DNA from: Pseudanabaena sp. M085S1SP2A07QC
GTDB taxonomy: Bacteria; Cyanobacteriota; Cyanobacteriia; Pseudanabaenales; Pseudanabaenaceae
DNA: 64,000 nucleotides
Assembly (NCBI GenBank): GCA_020404895.1
Contig: JADBWK010000044.1
Span: 1-64,000 of the forward strand
Direction: 5' to 3'
The position numbers and the translations under genes are program-made. Below, piece after piece: positions 41,314 through 52,740 of the stretch (its first letter is position 1; every line of letters starts with the position of its first letter). The notes below the pieces were generated by a model. It searched no databases and was not told the DNA's origin. It saw only the letters and a program-made list of their open reading frames with translations.

Positions 41314-43059
41314 TTACATCCGTTCTAACACGCGAATACCGAGGAGATTTAAACCAAGCTTAAGAGTTTTGGCAGTGATATCACACAGACTCAGGCGAGA
41401 GATTCTCTCTGATTCCTCAGCTTGCAATACTGGGCATTGCTCAAAAAATTGATTGAATTTCTGACTGAGTTCAAAGAGATATTGACAAAGACGATTTGGG
41501 AACAGTTCTTCAGAGACAGCATCGATCGCTTCGGCAAATTGTAACAAATGCTTGGCTAAGACAATCTCTGGCTCTTGCGTGAGCTTGATCGCATCAGCAT
41601 CCAAACTAGCAAAATCAATCTCGCCTTTACGCCCGATTCCCTGCACGCGCACATAGGCATAGAGCATATAGGGTGCTGTGTTGCCTTGTAGGGCTAGCAT
41701 CTTATCAAAGCTGAAGATATAGTTGCTGGTGCGATTTTGTGACAGGTCGGCATACTTCACAGCACCAAGTCCAACAGCTTCGGCGACATCTTGTTTGAAT
41801 TCATCAGATGCTTCAGGGTTGCGGGTTTCGATATCAGCTCGTGCACGAGTGACCGCTTCTTCGAGAAGACTCTTGAGTGCGATCGTGTCACCCGATCGCG
41901 TTTTAAATTTTTTGCCATCATCACCCATCACCAAGCCAAAGGGAACATGAGTCGTTTGCACCGTTTCTGGAATCCAATTGGCTCGTTGGGCGACTTGGAA
42001 GACTTGGGTAAAATGTCCCGACTGACCGATATCAGTTACATAAATAATCCGCGTGGCTTTATCTTCACGAATGCGATAACGCAGAGCAGCGAGGTCAGTG
42101 GTGGCGTAGTTATAGCCGCCATCAGTTTTCTGAATAATTAGAGGCAAGGGTTGACCATCTTTATTACTGAATCCTTCCAGAAAGACACATAAAGCGCCTT
42201 GATCTTCTTGGAGTAAGCCAGTTTCGCGGAGGTCGGCAACGACATCTGATAGGTACGAATTATAAAAAGATTCACCACGTTCTTCTAATTGAATATTGAG
42301 GGTGTCATAGATCTTTTGGAACTCGCGGCGTGATTGTTCACAAAGTAGTTGCCATGCTAGTTTGGCTTCAGCGCCTCCAGCTTGTAACTCCACTACCGCA
42401 GCGCGAGAAATCTCTTTAAATTCTGCATCTTCGTCAAAGCGTTTTTTTGCCGCGCGATAGAGCTCTACTAAGTCACCGATCGCGATCGCATCAGCTTTAG
42501 TCAGCGCATCGGGATAAACTTCGCGCAAATAGGTAATCAGCATCCCAAATTGGGTTCCCCAATCACCAACATGGTTTAGACGCAGGACTTCGTGACCTTG
42601 AAATTCCAGAATCCGCGCAATGCTGTCACCGATAATCGTCGATCGCAAATGTCCGACATGCATTTCCTTAGCAATATTCGGGCTAGAAAAATCAACGATG
42701 ACGCGATCGGGTTTATCGACCTTAGCGATCGCAAGGCGATCGCTTTTTTGCATTTTCGCTAATTGTGATTCTAAGTAACTAAGTTTCAGCTTTAAGTTAA
42801 TAAATCCTGCTCCTGCGATCGTCGGAGCCTCGAACATATCGTCAACTTGTAAATTTACAATTATCTGTGCTGCGACATCTTGGGGCTTTTGTTTGAGCTT
42901 TTTGGTTAAGCCTAGAGCTGCATTACATTGATAATCGCCAAATTTGGCATCCTTGGATGGGGCGACGGCTGGGTCGTGGTTAGCATATTCCGCACCAAAG
43001 GCGGCGGCGATCGCCTTAGAGAAACGAATTTTTAAATCGGATAAAACGGAAGTGGTCAT
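41314..43059 (-). CDS. argS: arginine--tRNA ligase
   Basis: [47 protein letters not shown]. Confidence 0.96.
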   Translation of the reverse strand: MTTSVLSDLKIRFSKAIAAAFGAEYANHDPAVAPSKDAKFGDYQCNAALGLTKKLKQKPQDVAAQIIVNLQVDDMFEAPTIAGAGFINLKLKLSYLESQLAKMQKSDRLAIAKVDKPDRVIVDFSSPNIAKEMHVGHLRSTIIGDSIARILEFQGHEVLRLNHVGDWGTQFGMLITYLREVYPDALTKADAIAIGDLVELYRAAKKRFDEDAEFKEISRAAVVELQAGGAEAKLAWQLLCEQSRREFQKIYDTLNIQLEERGESFYNSYLSDVVADLRETGLLQEDQGALCVFLEGFSNKDGQPLPLIIQKTDGGYNYATTDLAALRYRIREDKATRIIYVTDIGQSGHFTQVFQVAQRANWIPETVQTTHVPFGLVMGDDGKKFKTRSGDTIALKSLLEEAVTRARADIETRNPEASDEFKQDVAEAVGLGAVKYADLSQNRTSNYIFSFDKMLALQGNTAPYMLYAYVRVQGIGRKGEIDFASLDADAIKLTQEPEIVLAKHLLQFAEAIDAVSEELFPNRLCQYLFELSQKFNQFFEQCPVLQAEESERISRLSLCDITAKTLKLGLNLLGIRVLERM

Positions 43060-43345
43060 GGGTTAGTTATCGCTTTTAGCCTAGGCAGATCAATATAGCG
43101 TTTTTTAAGATCTATTAAATATTATGGGTCATGGTGCTACATGCTTGCAGCGCTTTGCTCTCAAACCCAAACCACAAAAATTTAAAAGTGCTGCGAAGCA
43201 ACACTCTTAAATTTTGGGGTTCTTTGCGATCGAAAATAGCAGTAATTAAATCCTGAAGGCTGAGGGAACTACAAAAGCTTTTTTGCCTTCTAAGTTTTGT
43301 AGATTCAAAATGTATAGACTGGGTTAATGTGGCAATAAAAACTAT

Positions 43346-43888
43346 ATGAAAAATTTTAGATTTAAGGCTTTCAGTCAAATTTTTAAGCAAATATGTTTGG
43401 GTATTGGGGGGGCTGCGATCGCTCAATTATCCATATTTACAAATCCCAGTTTTGCTGAGGCGAACAATGTCACGCTTGGGGTTTATGCGATGGATGTGAG
43501 GGGAAAATCTCCAATTTGTCCTAATGAAGTCAGTCTGACACAAACACCTCGTCCCTATACTGAGGGTAGCTATACTACCGATGGATCGGCTTCTTTAGGT
43601 TGGTTTGCGAGAGAGTTTCGGATTGAGAAAAGTGATGAGTTTAGCGTGACTTGGGTGGCAAAATTGCAGGTCAAGTATCACAACTGTAAGGCGGCGGCTG
43701 GAATCACTAAATATAATGGTGAGCCGTTTGAAGGGCATTCATATTTGCGGATGCGGTTTGTAAATGACAAGGTTTATTTGATTTTGGATATGACAGGGCT
43801 GAGTGATGCGAATGGACTAATGCCTGTGATTTTGAATAAGGGTGTAAAGGATGGTAATCCAACATGGACATGGGGAGGCACAGATTAA
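43346..43888 (+). CDS. hypothetical secreted protein
   Basis: 180-aa ORF with N-terminal signal-like segment. Confidence 0.65.
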   Translation: MKNFRFKAFSQIFKQICLGIGGAAIAQLSIFTNPSFAEANNVTLGVYAMDVRGKSPICPNEVSLTQTPRPYTEGSYTTDGSASLGWFAREFRIEKSDEFSVTWVAKLQVKYHNCKAAAGITKYNGEPFEGHSYLRMRFVNDKVYLILDMTGLSDANGLMPVILNKGVKDGNPTWTWGGTD

Positions 43889-43889
43889 T

Positions 43890-44298
43890 ATTTCAGCTAT
43901 TTCCGAAGCAAGTTGCTTGATCGCATTGCCGAAAAAATCACTCAAGCCGAGCTGCCGCCGTTGGAATGGTATGACGTAATGCTCACACTCAAAGAAGCTC
44001 CAGATTACTCCTTGCGACTGATGAGCTAGCTGAAAAAGTTCTATTAAGTCGCAGCAATCTAACCCGCCTTGTTGATCGCCTTGAAAATGCAGGCTTTCTC
44101 TATCGCAAGTCCTGTCCCAATGATCGACGGGGGACTTATGCTGTCTTAACGGAATCAGGTTTAGCAATGCAACAAAAAATGTGGATAGTTTATGCGGAGG
44201 GGATTTCCGAGTATTTTGCTAGCCACATCTCAGAAGATGAAGCGAGAACTTTACAGCAAATCTGCGATCAGTTATTATGCCAATTCTCGAAAGCGTGA
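43890..44298 (+). pseudogene. MarR-family regulator pseudogene
   Basis: FRSKLLDRIAEKITQAELPPLEWYDVMLTLKEAPD / LATDELAEKVLLSRSNLTRLVDRLENAGFLYRKSCPNDRRGTYAVLTESGLAMQQ in two frames, 5' end missing. Confidence 0.8.
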
Positions 44299-44397
44299 CT
44301 ACATTTTCCTATAGCAAATAAAAAACCCTACCAAAAGGTAGGGTCGAATAATCGTTTTTACTTTGTCTCAAACATTTTGATTGGGAACGGTCAGTGC

Positions 44398-44607
44398 TTA
44401 TACGTTAGCAAGCCACCAAATCAACCCATGCCCCGTAGAAAATTCAAGGATAAGTAAAGACACAAAACCAATCATCGCCAATCTGCCATTCAACAATTCA
44501 GCATAAGGTGTAAAGCCAGCCTTTTGGGTTTCTTCAACATACATCTTAGGCTCAACTGCGAAATTGTTGAGAACACCGCGCTCATCGACTCTATAACTGT
44601 TGCTCAT
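44398..44607 (-). CDS. hli: high-light-inducible / chlorophyll a-b binding-like protein
   Basis: YAELLNGRLAMIGFVSLLILEFSTG (ExxNGRxAM motif). Confidence 0.92.
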   Translation of the reverse strand: MSNSYRVDERGVLNNFAVEPKMYVEETQKAGFTPYAELLNGRLAMIGFVSLLILEFSTGHGLIWWLANV

Positions 44608-44799
44608 TGCTTTGTCCTATGTGTGACTTTCTTATGTAAAGAAATATAACAAAGTATTTCAAAGTGTGAATCTAGCTAAAGGTATGCTTAGAAGCTTTGC
44701 CTTGCCTATACAAAGAGGTAGTCACCAATTTCTGAAATGGCAACAGCTATAAAAACTAAACCCAGTAATGGTTTTAAAAGCTCAAAATGGCACCATCTT

Positions 44800-44897
44800 G
44801 GGTTCATGATTTTTGAATTGTGTTGACTACACGACGGCGAGTTTCTAAGATCTGGCTTATTTCACGGGCAAAACTAGGCTGGCGATCGATCATTTGA
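44800..44897 (-). repeat. Duplicated 3' end of mechanosensitive-channel gene (copy A)
   Basis: about 94 of 98 bp identical to 49180-49277 (four mismatches). Confidence 0.9.
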
Positions 44898-44929
44898 AAA
44901 TCGCTATTTATAATCGCTACTCCCTTCCC

Positions 44930-45012
44930 AGTCAAGAAATAGCTAGGCGGGGCGAAGCCCCGCCTAGCTATTTCTTGGTTTTATATGTCTATTTCTTTGG
45001 TGGGAAGGGAGC
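44930..45012. repeat. nested hairpin
   Basis: cccttccca...caagaaatagctaggcggggcgaagccccgcctagctatttcttgg...tgggaaggg. Confidence 0.8.
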
Positions 45013-45042
45013 ATTTATAATAATGATATGAGATTTACTGTT

Positions 45043-46194
45043 TTAATTAGCTCGTTCCCATAAGCGTTTGATTTCTGACAGAATTTCATTATTAGGAGAG
45101 GCGATCGCATCGACATTGGGCTTGACTTCTGCGCCTGGGATATTTTGATTCCAAGGGCTGTTGGGAACTGTTTTTAAATCAAGATTGTTAGCAACAGGGC
45201 GAAATCCGTATTGGACAAATACTGCCTGTTGTTCGGGTTGAGCTAGAAAATCGATGAATTTACGTGCTGCTTCGGCTTGGCTATTATCAATGTTACGCTT
45301 GGCGATCGCTGCCGTTGAAACGGTTTCAATTGTGGGACTGAAGTAATAGATTTGGTAGGGTTTGCCTTGGGTAGTGGCGGATTGCTGCCAGCGATATAAC
45401 ACTACACTTTCATAGACAATGCCGACATCCGCATCGTTTTCACCCCTAGTAATAAATTCCTTCAGCAAAGTGTCGGTTGATGATGGCGGCTGATAAACCG
45501 ATCGCTTCACCAACCCAAATAGAGTCGAGATGTTAGGACTATTGAGATTGGTTGCCGTGGGGCTTGTGCCAAGTTTGGACTGCGCCCATAGTGCCAGAGT
45601 AAGCTGTCCACTGTTTGATCGCGTGGGATCGGTGGTCACAAAGTCAAAGCTGCCCCAGCTAGGATTGCCGCCGATTGCCTGCCAATTGCCTGCCTGCATC
45701 GCCTGTTCGATCCGATTCCAATCAAAACGTCCGTTGGGAAATAGAACTTTGCCACGCTCCGACCATGAGATACCCACTAGCATGGTTTTGGCGATCGCTT
45801 TAGGCTGTTCATAAAAAGCATCGCCACCATTTTGTGATTGCCAGCGCGTTTGCAGTTCTTTTAAGCTTTCGGCATTGGCAGGAATGAGAACTGTCGGCGT
45901 AAAGTCATTTTTATTGTCGATATAGCGATTGACAATATCTTGAGAACCTTGAAATTTTAGTTCTAATTGAATATTAGGATGGGTCTGTTTAAATTTTTCC
46001 TGTAATGCTTGCAATGGTTCTTGTAATTCTGTACCTGTGACAATAAAGATCTTTTGGCTGAGTCCAGGAATCGGCGCGATCGCCAGAGCTACAGAAAAAA
46101 TACTAATTCCCAAGGAAATGAATAGATTCTTTTGCTTTTGGGCAGGACTGAGGGGAATAAATTGAAGGTTCTTCTGGCTCAAAGTAGTTGACAT
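45043..46194 (-). CDS. substrate-binding domain protein, membrane-anchored
   Basis: IFIVTGTELQEPLQALQEKFKQTHPNIQLELKFQGSQDIVNRY; TTDPTRSNSGQLTLALW. Confidence 0.8.
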   Translation of the reverse strand: MSTTLSQKNLQFIPLSPAQKQKNLFISLGISIFSVALAIAPIPGLSQKIFIVTGTELQEPLQALQEKFKQTHPNIQLELKFQGSQDIVNRYIDNKNDFTPTVLIPANAESLKELQTRWQSQNGGDAFYEQPKAIAKTMLVGISWSERGKVLFPNGRFDWNRIEQAMQAGNWQAIGGNPSWGSFDFVTTDPTRSNSGQLTLALWAQSKLGTSPTATNLNSPNISTLFGLVKRSVYQPPSSTDTLLKEFITRGENDADVGIVYESVVLYRWQQSATTQGKPYQIYYFSPTIETVSTAAIAKRNIDNSQAEAARKFIDFLAQPEQQAVFVQYGFRPVANNLDLKTVPNSPWNQNIPGAEVKPNVDAIASPNNEILSEIKRLWERAN

Positions 46195-46256
46195 ATTGAA
46201 TTTCCTTATTTGAATTTTATTTGTTAGGGTCAGCGCTTCGCGCCGCCCCTAACGTA

Positions 46257-46979
46257 TTACTTGGCTAGTAACAATTCTGCGTTTTCTTGAAAACAACTTA
46301 ACTCATCGGTCAGCGATCGCAGTTCGGCAGTTTGCTGCAAATCTGTCAGGTTAACCACCCGCAATTTATTCTGTAAGGCTTGCAATACTCCAGACGCATC
46401 CACAATTAAAGTAGCTAAACTCGCCACCTGCGCTTGCCTAGCACTTTCCCCGCCCCGCACAAGATCGATGTTGCGCTGTAAACCTGCGGCAAGGGTCTGT
46501 AATTGCGTTGCTGCAATACCTGTGCTGTTCCGTAGCTTTTGCTTGACCTGCATTAACTGCTGTTCCAAATCCTGAACTGATAACAGCGCATTCCCTCCCT
46601 TTAACTTTTGAACAAGCAAATCAATTTTGCTAGGAAATTCGGAAGCTCGATTACAGGCATACTGCACGGCAACTAATAAATCCATCTGATCGGCTTCGGC
46701 GAGCAGTTTGCCCGATTCGACCCTTAGTACCTGCGCCTGTTGGGTCAGCGCGATCGCCTGCTGCTTAACCGTCACAATCTCTAATTCCAGTTCAGGATCG
46801 CCAATTCCTAGAGATTCAGGTTCATTGCGCTTGAGAAAGATCGCACCCGAAGTGGCGATCGCTGCCGAAATTGGCATTGCTAAAGCGATCGGAAAATTAG
46901 CAAAGCGCACAGTGAGAACCAATACAACACCGCCAGCAGCAACGGTAAGAGGATAATACAGAGGATTGGCTAGTTTCAT
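46257..46979 (-). CDS. membrane-anchored coiled-coil protein
   Basis: N-terminal TM pair and long helical region. Confidence 0.7.
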   Translation of the reverse strand: MKLANPLYYPLTVAAGGVVLVLTVRFANFPIALAMPISAAIATSGAIFLKRNEPESLGIGDPELELEIVTVKQQAIALTQQAQVLRVESGKLLAEADQMDLLVAVQYACNRASEFPSKIDLLVQKLKGGNALLSVQDLEQQLMQVKQKLRNSTGIAATQLQTLAAGLQRNIDLVRGGESARQAQVASLATLIVDASGVLQALQNKLRVVNLTDLQQTAELRSLTDELSCFQENAELLLAK

Positions 46980-46995
46980 ACTTGAGGATTATCCA

Positions 46996-48774
46996 TTAAA
47001 ATTCCACTTGGATGTCGGCTAGAAGTCTGGCGATCGTTTCAGGTTCTCCCTTGGTGTAATAACCTGCATTTTGCTGGGCAATATCCTGCAAGGCTTTAGG
47101 GTTAAACTCCTTCTCATCACCATAACCAATCGTAAAGACAGAAATCCGTTGCTCGGTTTCAAAGCCACTCTTCTTCAATTCTGCATGCAATTGTGCGATT
47201 TGGATTGATGAACCCGAATCTGCACCATCGGTAAGCACTAGCACCGCATTAATGCCATCCTTCCGCAGGTTTTGCTGCAACCAATTCCGTCCCGCCAAAG
47301 TCGCATCGTAAAGCCTAGTCTGACCTGATGCCTTGAGCGAAGCGACATATTGCAGCCCCTTAGCTTTACCCTCTGGTGTACCTTCAATGAGAACGGGCGG
47401 ATTAATTACCGTATTAAAGTCCATCATCGCGATCGTATCTTTAGTGGTCAAGCTATTGACATAGGCTTGCAATGTACTTTGCATCGCCGCAATTCTTGCC
47501 CCCTTCATCGATCCCGAAGTATCAATTACCACCACCACCAAAGATGGCTTTTTCGCTTGTTCCTGCCAACTTTTGATCATCGCTTCCACAACTTGCGGCT
47601 GCGGCGGACGATAGGAATCATACTTAGCCTGCGGATCGACCCCAAAATCCGCAGTGAACTTCGTTCCTAAAGCCACCCCTGGAGTACCAGGGCGCAAGCC
47701 TAACTCCGTGAGAATTTGTTGCGCCTCATTGGATTGCAAGTAAGTGACAACTTTCTGGGCGGCGGCTTTTTTGTTGCCATCCATCCAAGGCGCACTTGGC
47801 ACGATCGCCCGCATATTCGATGAGAAGGTGGATTTAGGATAGACCGCCTGATAGCGGGGCTGTCCTGCCTGCAAACTGGAGTTAGCGGTAATTACGGAAG
47901 ACTCATACACTGAACCGATCGCTGCCCAAAACTGTCCATTTGTAACCATCGACTTGGCGAGAGAGTTTGTAGAAACTCCGTAACGAGTAACTTTGCTTTG
48001 AATCTGTTTGACTTGATTTTGATAGGTCTGGACATCAGCCGCAGTCAACTGTTCAGGACGTTTGCCAGAAACTTCCGCATATTGAGCAACTAAGCTTTGC
48101 AGCCCTGAATTGGAACGGGTGGGCGCAGTATGCACATAGGTAAAAGGAATCACGCCTGCGGTGGATGAGATATCCTTCAGCGTATTGGCATTTACAAAGG
48201 TTTTGAATGGCGCATCCAGCTTACTCAGTCCCTGAGCCACCTCTGGCGATGTCATAAACACCATTGGACTGCTGGCAATCAAGGGAGAATCAGCGATCGC
48301 AGGAATGTAATTTTGTCCTGGAAAAATTTGATTGATTTGAAAAATCAGTTGATTCTGATAGATTTCCCCATCTACCGAAATGATTGCAGGTAACTCAGGC
48401 GCACCTGCGGCTAATTTCCCCGACTTAAACTGTTGTGACTGGGCGACCACATCCGCCACCACATCACCACTGCCTTTAACATCACAGGCAATATAAAATT
48501 CCTGACCATTATCGAGTTTGGGCTTCTGTTGATTAAATTTAACTGCTGCTTGCTGACAAAAATCTCCAAGAGCGCTACCAAATAAAAGCTTGATCGGGAT
48601 CCCCGTGTTTGTACCTGTCGATTGATTAGTTAGCTTATTCAATTCACCGCAAGAGCTTAATAGTAATGCCGATGAAGATAGAGCTGCAACAACTATGTTT
48701 CTATTTGAGATTGAAATACTTAACTTTGAGAAGTTTAGAATTAGGAATAAACTAGAAAAGTTTTTTATTTGCAT
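46996..48774 (-). CDS. substrate-binding + von Willebrand factor A domain lipoprotein
   Basis: ALLLSSCG lipobox; VVVIDTSGSMKGARI MIDAS; THTAPTRSNSGLQSLVAQY. Confidence 0.87.
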   Translation of the reverse strand: MQIKNFSSLFLILNFSKLSISISNRNIVVAALSSSALLLSSCGELNKLTNQSTGTNTGIPIKLLFGSALGDFCQQAAVKFNQQKPKLDNGQEFYIACDVKGSGDVVADVVAQSQQFKSGKLAAGAPELPAIISVDGEIYQNQLIFQINQIFPGQNYIPAIADSPLIASSPMVFMTSPEVAQGLSKLDAPFKTFVNANTLKDISSTAGVIPFTYVHTAPTRSNSGLQSLVAQYAEVSGKRPEQLTAADVQTYQNQVKQIQSKVTRYGVSTNSLAKSMVTNGQFWAAIGSVYESSVITANSSLQAGQPRYQAVYPKSTFSSNMRAIVPSAPWMDGNKKAAAQKVVTYLQSNEAQQILTELGLRPGTPGVALGTKFTADFGVDPQAKYDSYRPPQPQVVEAMIKSWQEQAKKPSLVVVVIDTSGSMKGARIAAMQSTLQAYVNSLTTKDTIAMMDFNTVINPPVLIEGTPEGKAKGLQYVASLKASGQTRLYDATLAGRNWLQQNLRKDGINAVLVLTDGADSGSSIQIAQLHAELKKSGFETEQRISVFTIGYGDEKEFNPKALQDIAQQNAGYYTKGEPETIARLLADIQVEF

Positions 48775-49183
48775 ATATATGTTTGACCTAGAAAATATAG
48801 ATACGTTAGCAAACTCAAAACGAAAAGCTAAATGTAGCGATCAAAGCTGATATTTGAATATCAAAATTCTAAGCGACTCAACCAAGTTTGTAAATGTATC
48901 TCACTATACATAGTTGTGACTTATAACTATTAACAAAAGTTTTATGACACTTTATATAGCAATGAAAGAGATAGCTGTCGCCATTCTTGTTAGGACATAA
49001 AACCCAAATAGTGAGAGGCAGCGCGAAGCTCTGCCTCTCACTATTTGGGTTTTGATTTGTCTTGATAAAAGTGACTAAGGCTATAAAATGGCGTTACCAT
49101 TTTATCTTTCTTTTTCGTGACAATTTAAAGCTTTGCCTTGCCTATGCAAAGAGGTGTTATACACTGACGATAGATTCTTTGGT

Positions 49184-50620
49184 TCATGATTTTTGAATTG
49201 TATTTACCACACGACGGCGAGTTTCTAAGATCTGGCTTATTTCACGGGCAAAACTAGGCTGGCGATCGATCATTTGATTAACAGCATTAGCAGACAGCAG
49301 CATCACTTCTAAATCCTCGATCGCTGTTACTGATATCGGGCTATGCTCGCCAGAAAAAAGCGTCATCTCACCAAAAAACTCGCCAGTTTTAATTGTTAAA
49401 AGTTCATGTTCGATATGCTCGCGATCGCGAACAGACATAAGCGCCGTACCAGCGATCACAATATATAGCGCATTGTTACTGACTCCTTGCCAGATTACTT
49501 TCTCACCTGCGCCATAATGTTGTAGATCAATCCCATCGGCTACAGAGTCAGGATTTTGTAATGGCACAAAGGCTGGAACAGATTGCAGGCTCTCGGTAAA
49601 TTTTTTGGAATTGCCCTTCGCCTGTAAGGTCGGCCCATTAAAATGATAAAGAGTACGAATGGGAAAAGGAATCGTCAGGCTATTACGTTGGGCGGCATAC
49701 CAAATCCGACTCATAAAGCGATCACGAATACTTTCAATATTGCTGTAGTCATCGATAAAAAATTTTACTTCGTAGGTAATCGCAAAGTCATCGTAGGAAA
49801 TTGTATATATCTCTGGCTCTGGGTCTTTTAAAATACCTTCAGTCTCTAAAGCCGTAGTCAATAGGACATGTTTCGCTAAATTTGGCGGGTCATTATAGGA
49901 GAAGCCATGGCGAATCCGTTCTGCATGAATAGGGATTGGACGGCTAAAGTTACGAATAATTTCATTGCCTATAAGTTTATGAGGGATAATCACCATTTCG
50001 CGCTCAAAGGTCTGCAAACGCACGGCTCGCCAATTGATGTCTATCACCTGTCCCGTCAATTCACCGACTTGCAACCAATCACCCACTGAGAAAGGACGCT
50101 CAAATATCAGCGCAATGCCTGACATGACACTACCGAGAGTATCTTGGAGCGCTAAACCAATCACAATCGAGCTAACTCCAAGAGCTGTAACCAATCCTGC
50201 AAGATCAGCATTCCAAACCTTAGCAAGGACGATCGCTACCCCTAAAAGTACTAAAAACAATCGAAATAAATCAATTAAGAGTTTAGGAACTCGCGCTCGC
50301 CAAGTATCGGCTTTTGCCTGCTCAAAAATAATCGCATTCAGTAACGATAAAGCCGCGTGAAGTACACAAATCCAAAATAGAGTTTGGACACTTTTAACAA
50401 TGTCTTCATTAGCAGGACGTTGCAACACATACTGAATAAACAGCATGAACGCGAGCATTGGCAATACCAAGTTTCGCACTACTTGTAAGGTGGCTGCGAG
50501 GGGGCGGCGGCGGTGTTGTAGGCGATAAATAACTTCGCCAAGGATAATTACTGATAGAGCTAATCCGACAATTAAAGTGATCGCCGAAATAAATAAATGA
50601 TTGGAACTAGGTTGCAGCAT
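49184..50620 (-). CDS. MscS-family mechanosensitive channel with cyclic-nucleotide-binding domain
   Basis: LGVSSIVIGLALQDTLGSVMSGIALIFERPFSVGDWLQVG; GEFFGEMTLFSGEHSPISVTA. Confidence 0.92.
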   Translation of the reverse strand: MLQPSSNHLFISAITLIVGLALSVIILGEVIYRLQHRRRPLAATLQVVRNLVLPMLAFMLFIQYVLQRPANEDIVKSVQTLFWICVLHAALSLLNAIIFEQAKADTWRARVPKLLIDLFRLFLVLLGVAIVLAKVWNADLAGLVTALGVSSIVIGLALQDTLGSVMSGIALIFERPFSVGDWLQVGELTGQVIDINWRAVRLQTFEREMVIIPHKLIGNEIIRNFSRPIPIHAERIRHGFSYNDPPNLAKHVLLTTALETEGILKDPEPEIYTISYDDFAITYEVKFFIDDYSNIESIRDRFMSRIWYAAQRNSLTIPFPIRTLYHFNGPTLQAKGNSKKFTESLQSVPAFVPLQNPDSVADGIDLQHYGAGEKVIWQGVSNNALYIVIAGTALMSVRDREHIEHELLTIKTGEFFGEMTLFSGEHSPISVTAIEDLEVMLLSANAVNQMIDRQPSFAREISQILETRRRVVNTIQKS

Positions 50621-50644
50621 ATTGCGATTTCCAAATAGAGAAGC

Positions 50645-51190
50645 TTAATTCAAACTATTGCGCCACTTAGCTAGTTGAGCCTTGGTCTGGCTATCAATGC
50701 GATTTCCCAGTAAATTATTCGTATTCGCTTTTTGATTCTTTTGACGGCTTTGTACAGATCTCATCGTAGCTTCCACTTCCTGTTCTAACGCTGGTGCTGA
50801 TAGCCACTCTGCTCCAAACCCAACTGCGGTTAACTGCTGGGCGCGATCGGAAGTCACTACAATAATTCTTTTTAAATGCCGTAGCGGATCGCGGCGGTAC
50901 TTGCCACATTGACGCTCGATGTAAGTATCCGCCGTTTCGTTGTGATCGGTAAAATATAGTTTCAGGTTTTTGGTAATCTTTTCAGATTTCGCGGGGGTTG
51001 CTTGTACATAAGCATCAAATACTAATGTGGTCTTATAGCCGTGATAAGCACTAAAGTTCACCATCGTTTCGGTTAAATGCGATCGCGCAATGTCAAACCC
51101 TTGCAGATCTCGAATCTCCTGCAAGTGCTTCCAAAACCCAATTACGTTATAGCCGTCCACCAACATAACTGGTGGATGTTCCGAAGACAT
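50645..51190 (-). CDS. NYN-domain (YacP-like) ribonuclease family protein
   Basis: MLVDGYNVIGFWKHL, HNETADTYIERQC, VVTSDRAQQ. Confidence 0.9.
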   Translation of the reverse strand: MSSEHPPVMLVDGYNVIGFWKHLQEIRDLQGFDIARSHLTETMVNFSAYHGYKTTLVFDAYVQATPAKSEKITKNLKLYFTDHNETADTYIERQCGKYRRDPLRHLKRIIVVTSDRAQQLTAVGFGAEWLSAPALEQEVEATMRSVQSRQKNQKANTNNLLGNRIDSQTKAQLAKWRNSLN

Positions 51191-51507
51191 AATGGTAGAC
51201 CGCTAGATAGAATTACTTATTTCAATTCTGACATTAGACTTTAACAAATGTTGCGTTTCTTTTAGTAAAAATCTTCAGAAGATGTTCAGCATATTTCTTT
51301 GTTGCTATAAAACCCCAAAGGGAGATGCGCCGCAAATCTGCGCATCTCCCTTTGGGGTTTTATGTTGTATTTTTTTAGTACAAATATCTAAATTCAAGCA
51401 TTAGCAACACAATCATTTAAAATTCAGCATAAATTTAATCCCTCAAATCAAGAAGCTTAGTGTCATAATGAGGCAGACTTATTAGACGAACTAAACCTCA
51501 AACGGTA

Positions 51508-52647
51508 ATGGCGAAAAATTCCTCTGCGACGGCAAATAGCCAAGTTGATAAGACTGCTCCGAGCGCTCAAGCGGCAAAGACAAGCATCAGCCCTGAGAAA
51601 AAGAAAGCCCTCGATGCAATCATGCAAAAAATCGAGAAGGATCATGGAAAAGGCGCTATTATGCGTCTTGGCGATGCAACCAATATGCGTGTTGAGACCA
51701 TCCCTAGTGGCGCATTACCCCTCGACCTTGCCCTTGGTGGTGGACTCCCAAAAGGTCGCGTTATCGAAGTTTACGGGCCAGAAAGCTCAGGCAAAACCAC
51801 TCTAGTACTTCATGCGATCGCCGAAGTCCAGAAGCGCGGTGGCGTTGCCGCCTTTGTTGATGCTGAACATGCTCTAGATCCAACTTATGCGGCGGCTGTA
51901 GGTGTTGATATAAATAACCTATTGATTTCCCAGCCAGATTCTGGCGAAATGGCGCTAGAAATAGTTGATAACCTCGTGCGATCGATGGCAGTAGATATCA
52001 TTGCGATCGACTCTGTGGCAGCCCTCGTGCCTCGTGCTGAAATCGAAGGTGAAATGGGCGCATCTCACGTTGGGTTGCAAGCAAGACTAATGAGCCAAGC
52101 CCTCCGTAAGATCACGGCTAATGTCGGTAGATCAAACTGCATCGTCATTTTCTTGAATCAGTTGCGCCAGAAAATCGGCGTATCTTATGGCAGCCCTGAA
52201 GTAACTACAGGCGGAACTGCTCTGAAGTTCTATGCTTCTGTACGTCTAGATATTCGCCGCATCCAAACCCTCAAAAAGGGCACTGAAGAATATGGCATTC
52301 GCGCCAAGGTCAAAGTTGCTAAGAATAAAGTTGCGCCACCTTTTCGGATCGCCGAGTTTGACATTATTTTTGGGAAAGGGATTTCTACGGTCGGTTGCCT
52401 AGTCGATCTTGCCGAAGAAATGAGCATCATCGTGCGTAAGGGTGCTTGGTATAGCTACCAAGGCGACAACATCGGACAAGGTCGAGATAACACGATCAAA
52501 TATATGGAAGACAAGCCAGAATTTGCTCAAGATGTCGAACGCCAAGTACGCGAAAAATTATCCGCAGGTGTTGAGGTTTCGGCGACGAAAGTAGTCCCTG
52601 AAGAAATTGAACCTGAAGATGATGAACTAATAGTAGAAGATTTCTAA
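51508..52647 (+). CDS. recA: recombinase A
   Basis: [57 protein letters not shown]. Confidence 0.97.
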   Translation: MAKNSSATANSQVDKTAPSAQAAKTSISPEKKKALDAIMQKIEKDHGKGAIMRLGDATNMRVETIPSGALPLDLALGGGLPKGRVIEVYGPESSGKTTLVLHAIAEVQKRGGVAAFVDAEHALDPTYAAAVGVDINNLLISQPDSGEMALEIVDNLVRSMAVDIIAIDSVAALVPRAEIEGEMGASHVGLQARLMSQALRKITANVGRSNCIVIFLNQLRQKIGVSYGSPEVTTGGTALKFYASVRLDIRRIQTLKKGTEEYGIRAKVKVAKNKVAPPFRIAEFDIIFGKGISTVGCLVDLAEEMSIIVRKGAWYSYQGDNIGQGRDNTIKYMEDKPEFAQDVERQVREKLSAGVEVSATKVVPEEIEPEDDELIVEDF

Positions 52648-52652
52648 TCCTA

Positions 52653-52740
52653 GATTACAAAATGGCTATGCCATTTTGTAATCTCAAAACCCTTACGAGG
52701 TTTGGTTTTTAACCACAAAAGTGGTGACACTTTTGTGGTT
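52653..52740. repeat. Dual-hairpin element, copy S3 (immediately after recA)
   Basis: gattacaaaatggctatgccattttgtaatc + tcaaaacccttacgaggtttggttttt + aaccacaaaagtggtgacacttttgtggtt. Confidence 0.8.

Noticed and set aside
41283-41318. aaaaggtcgtgcaaagcacgacctttttttt hairpin as special element
   Set aside because: Fits an ordinary intrinsic terminator downstream of argS.
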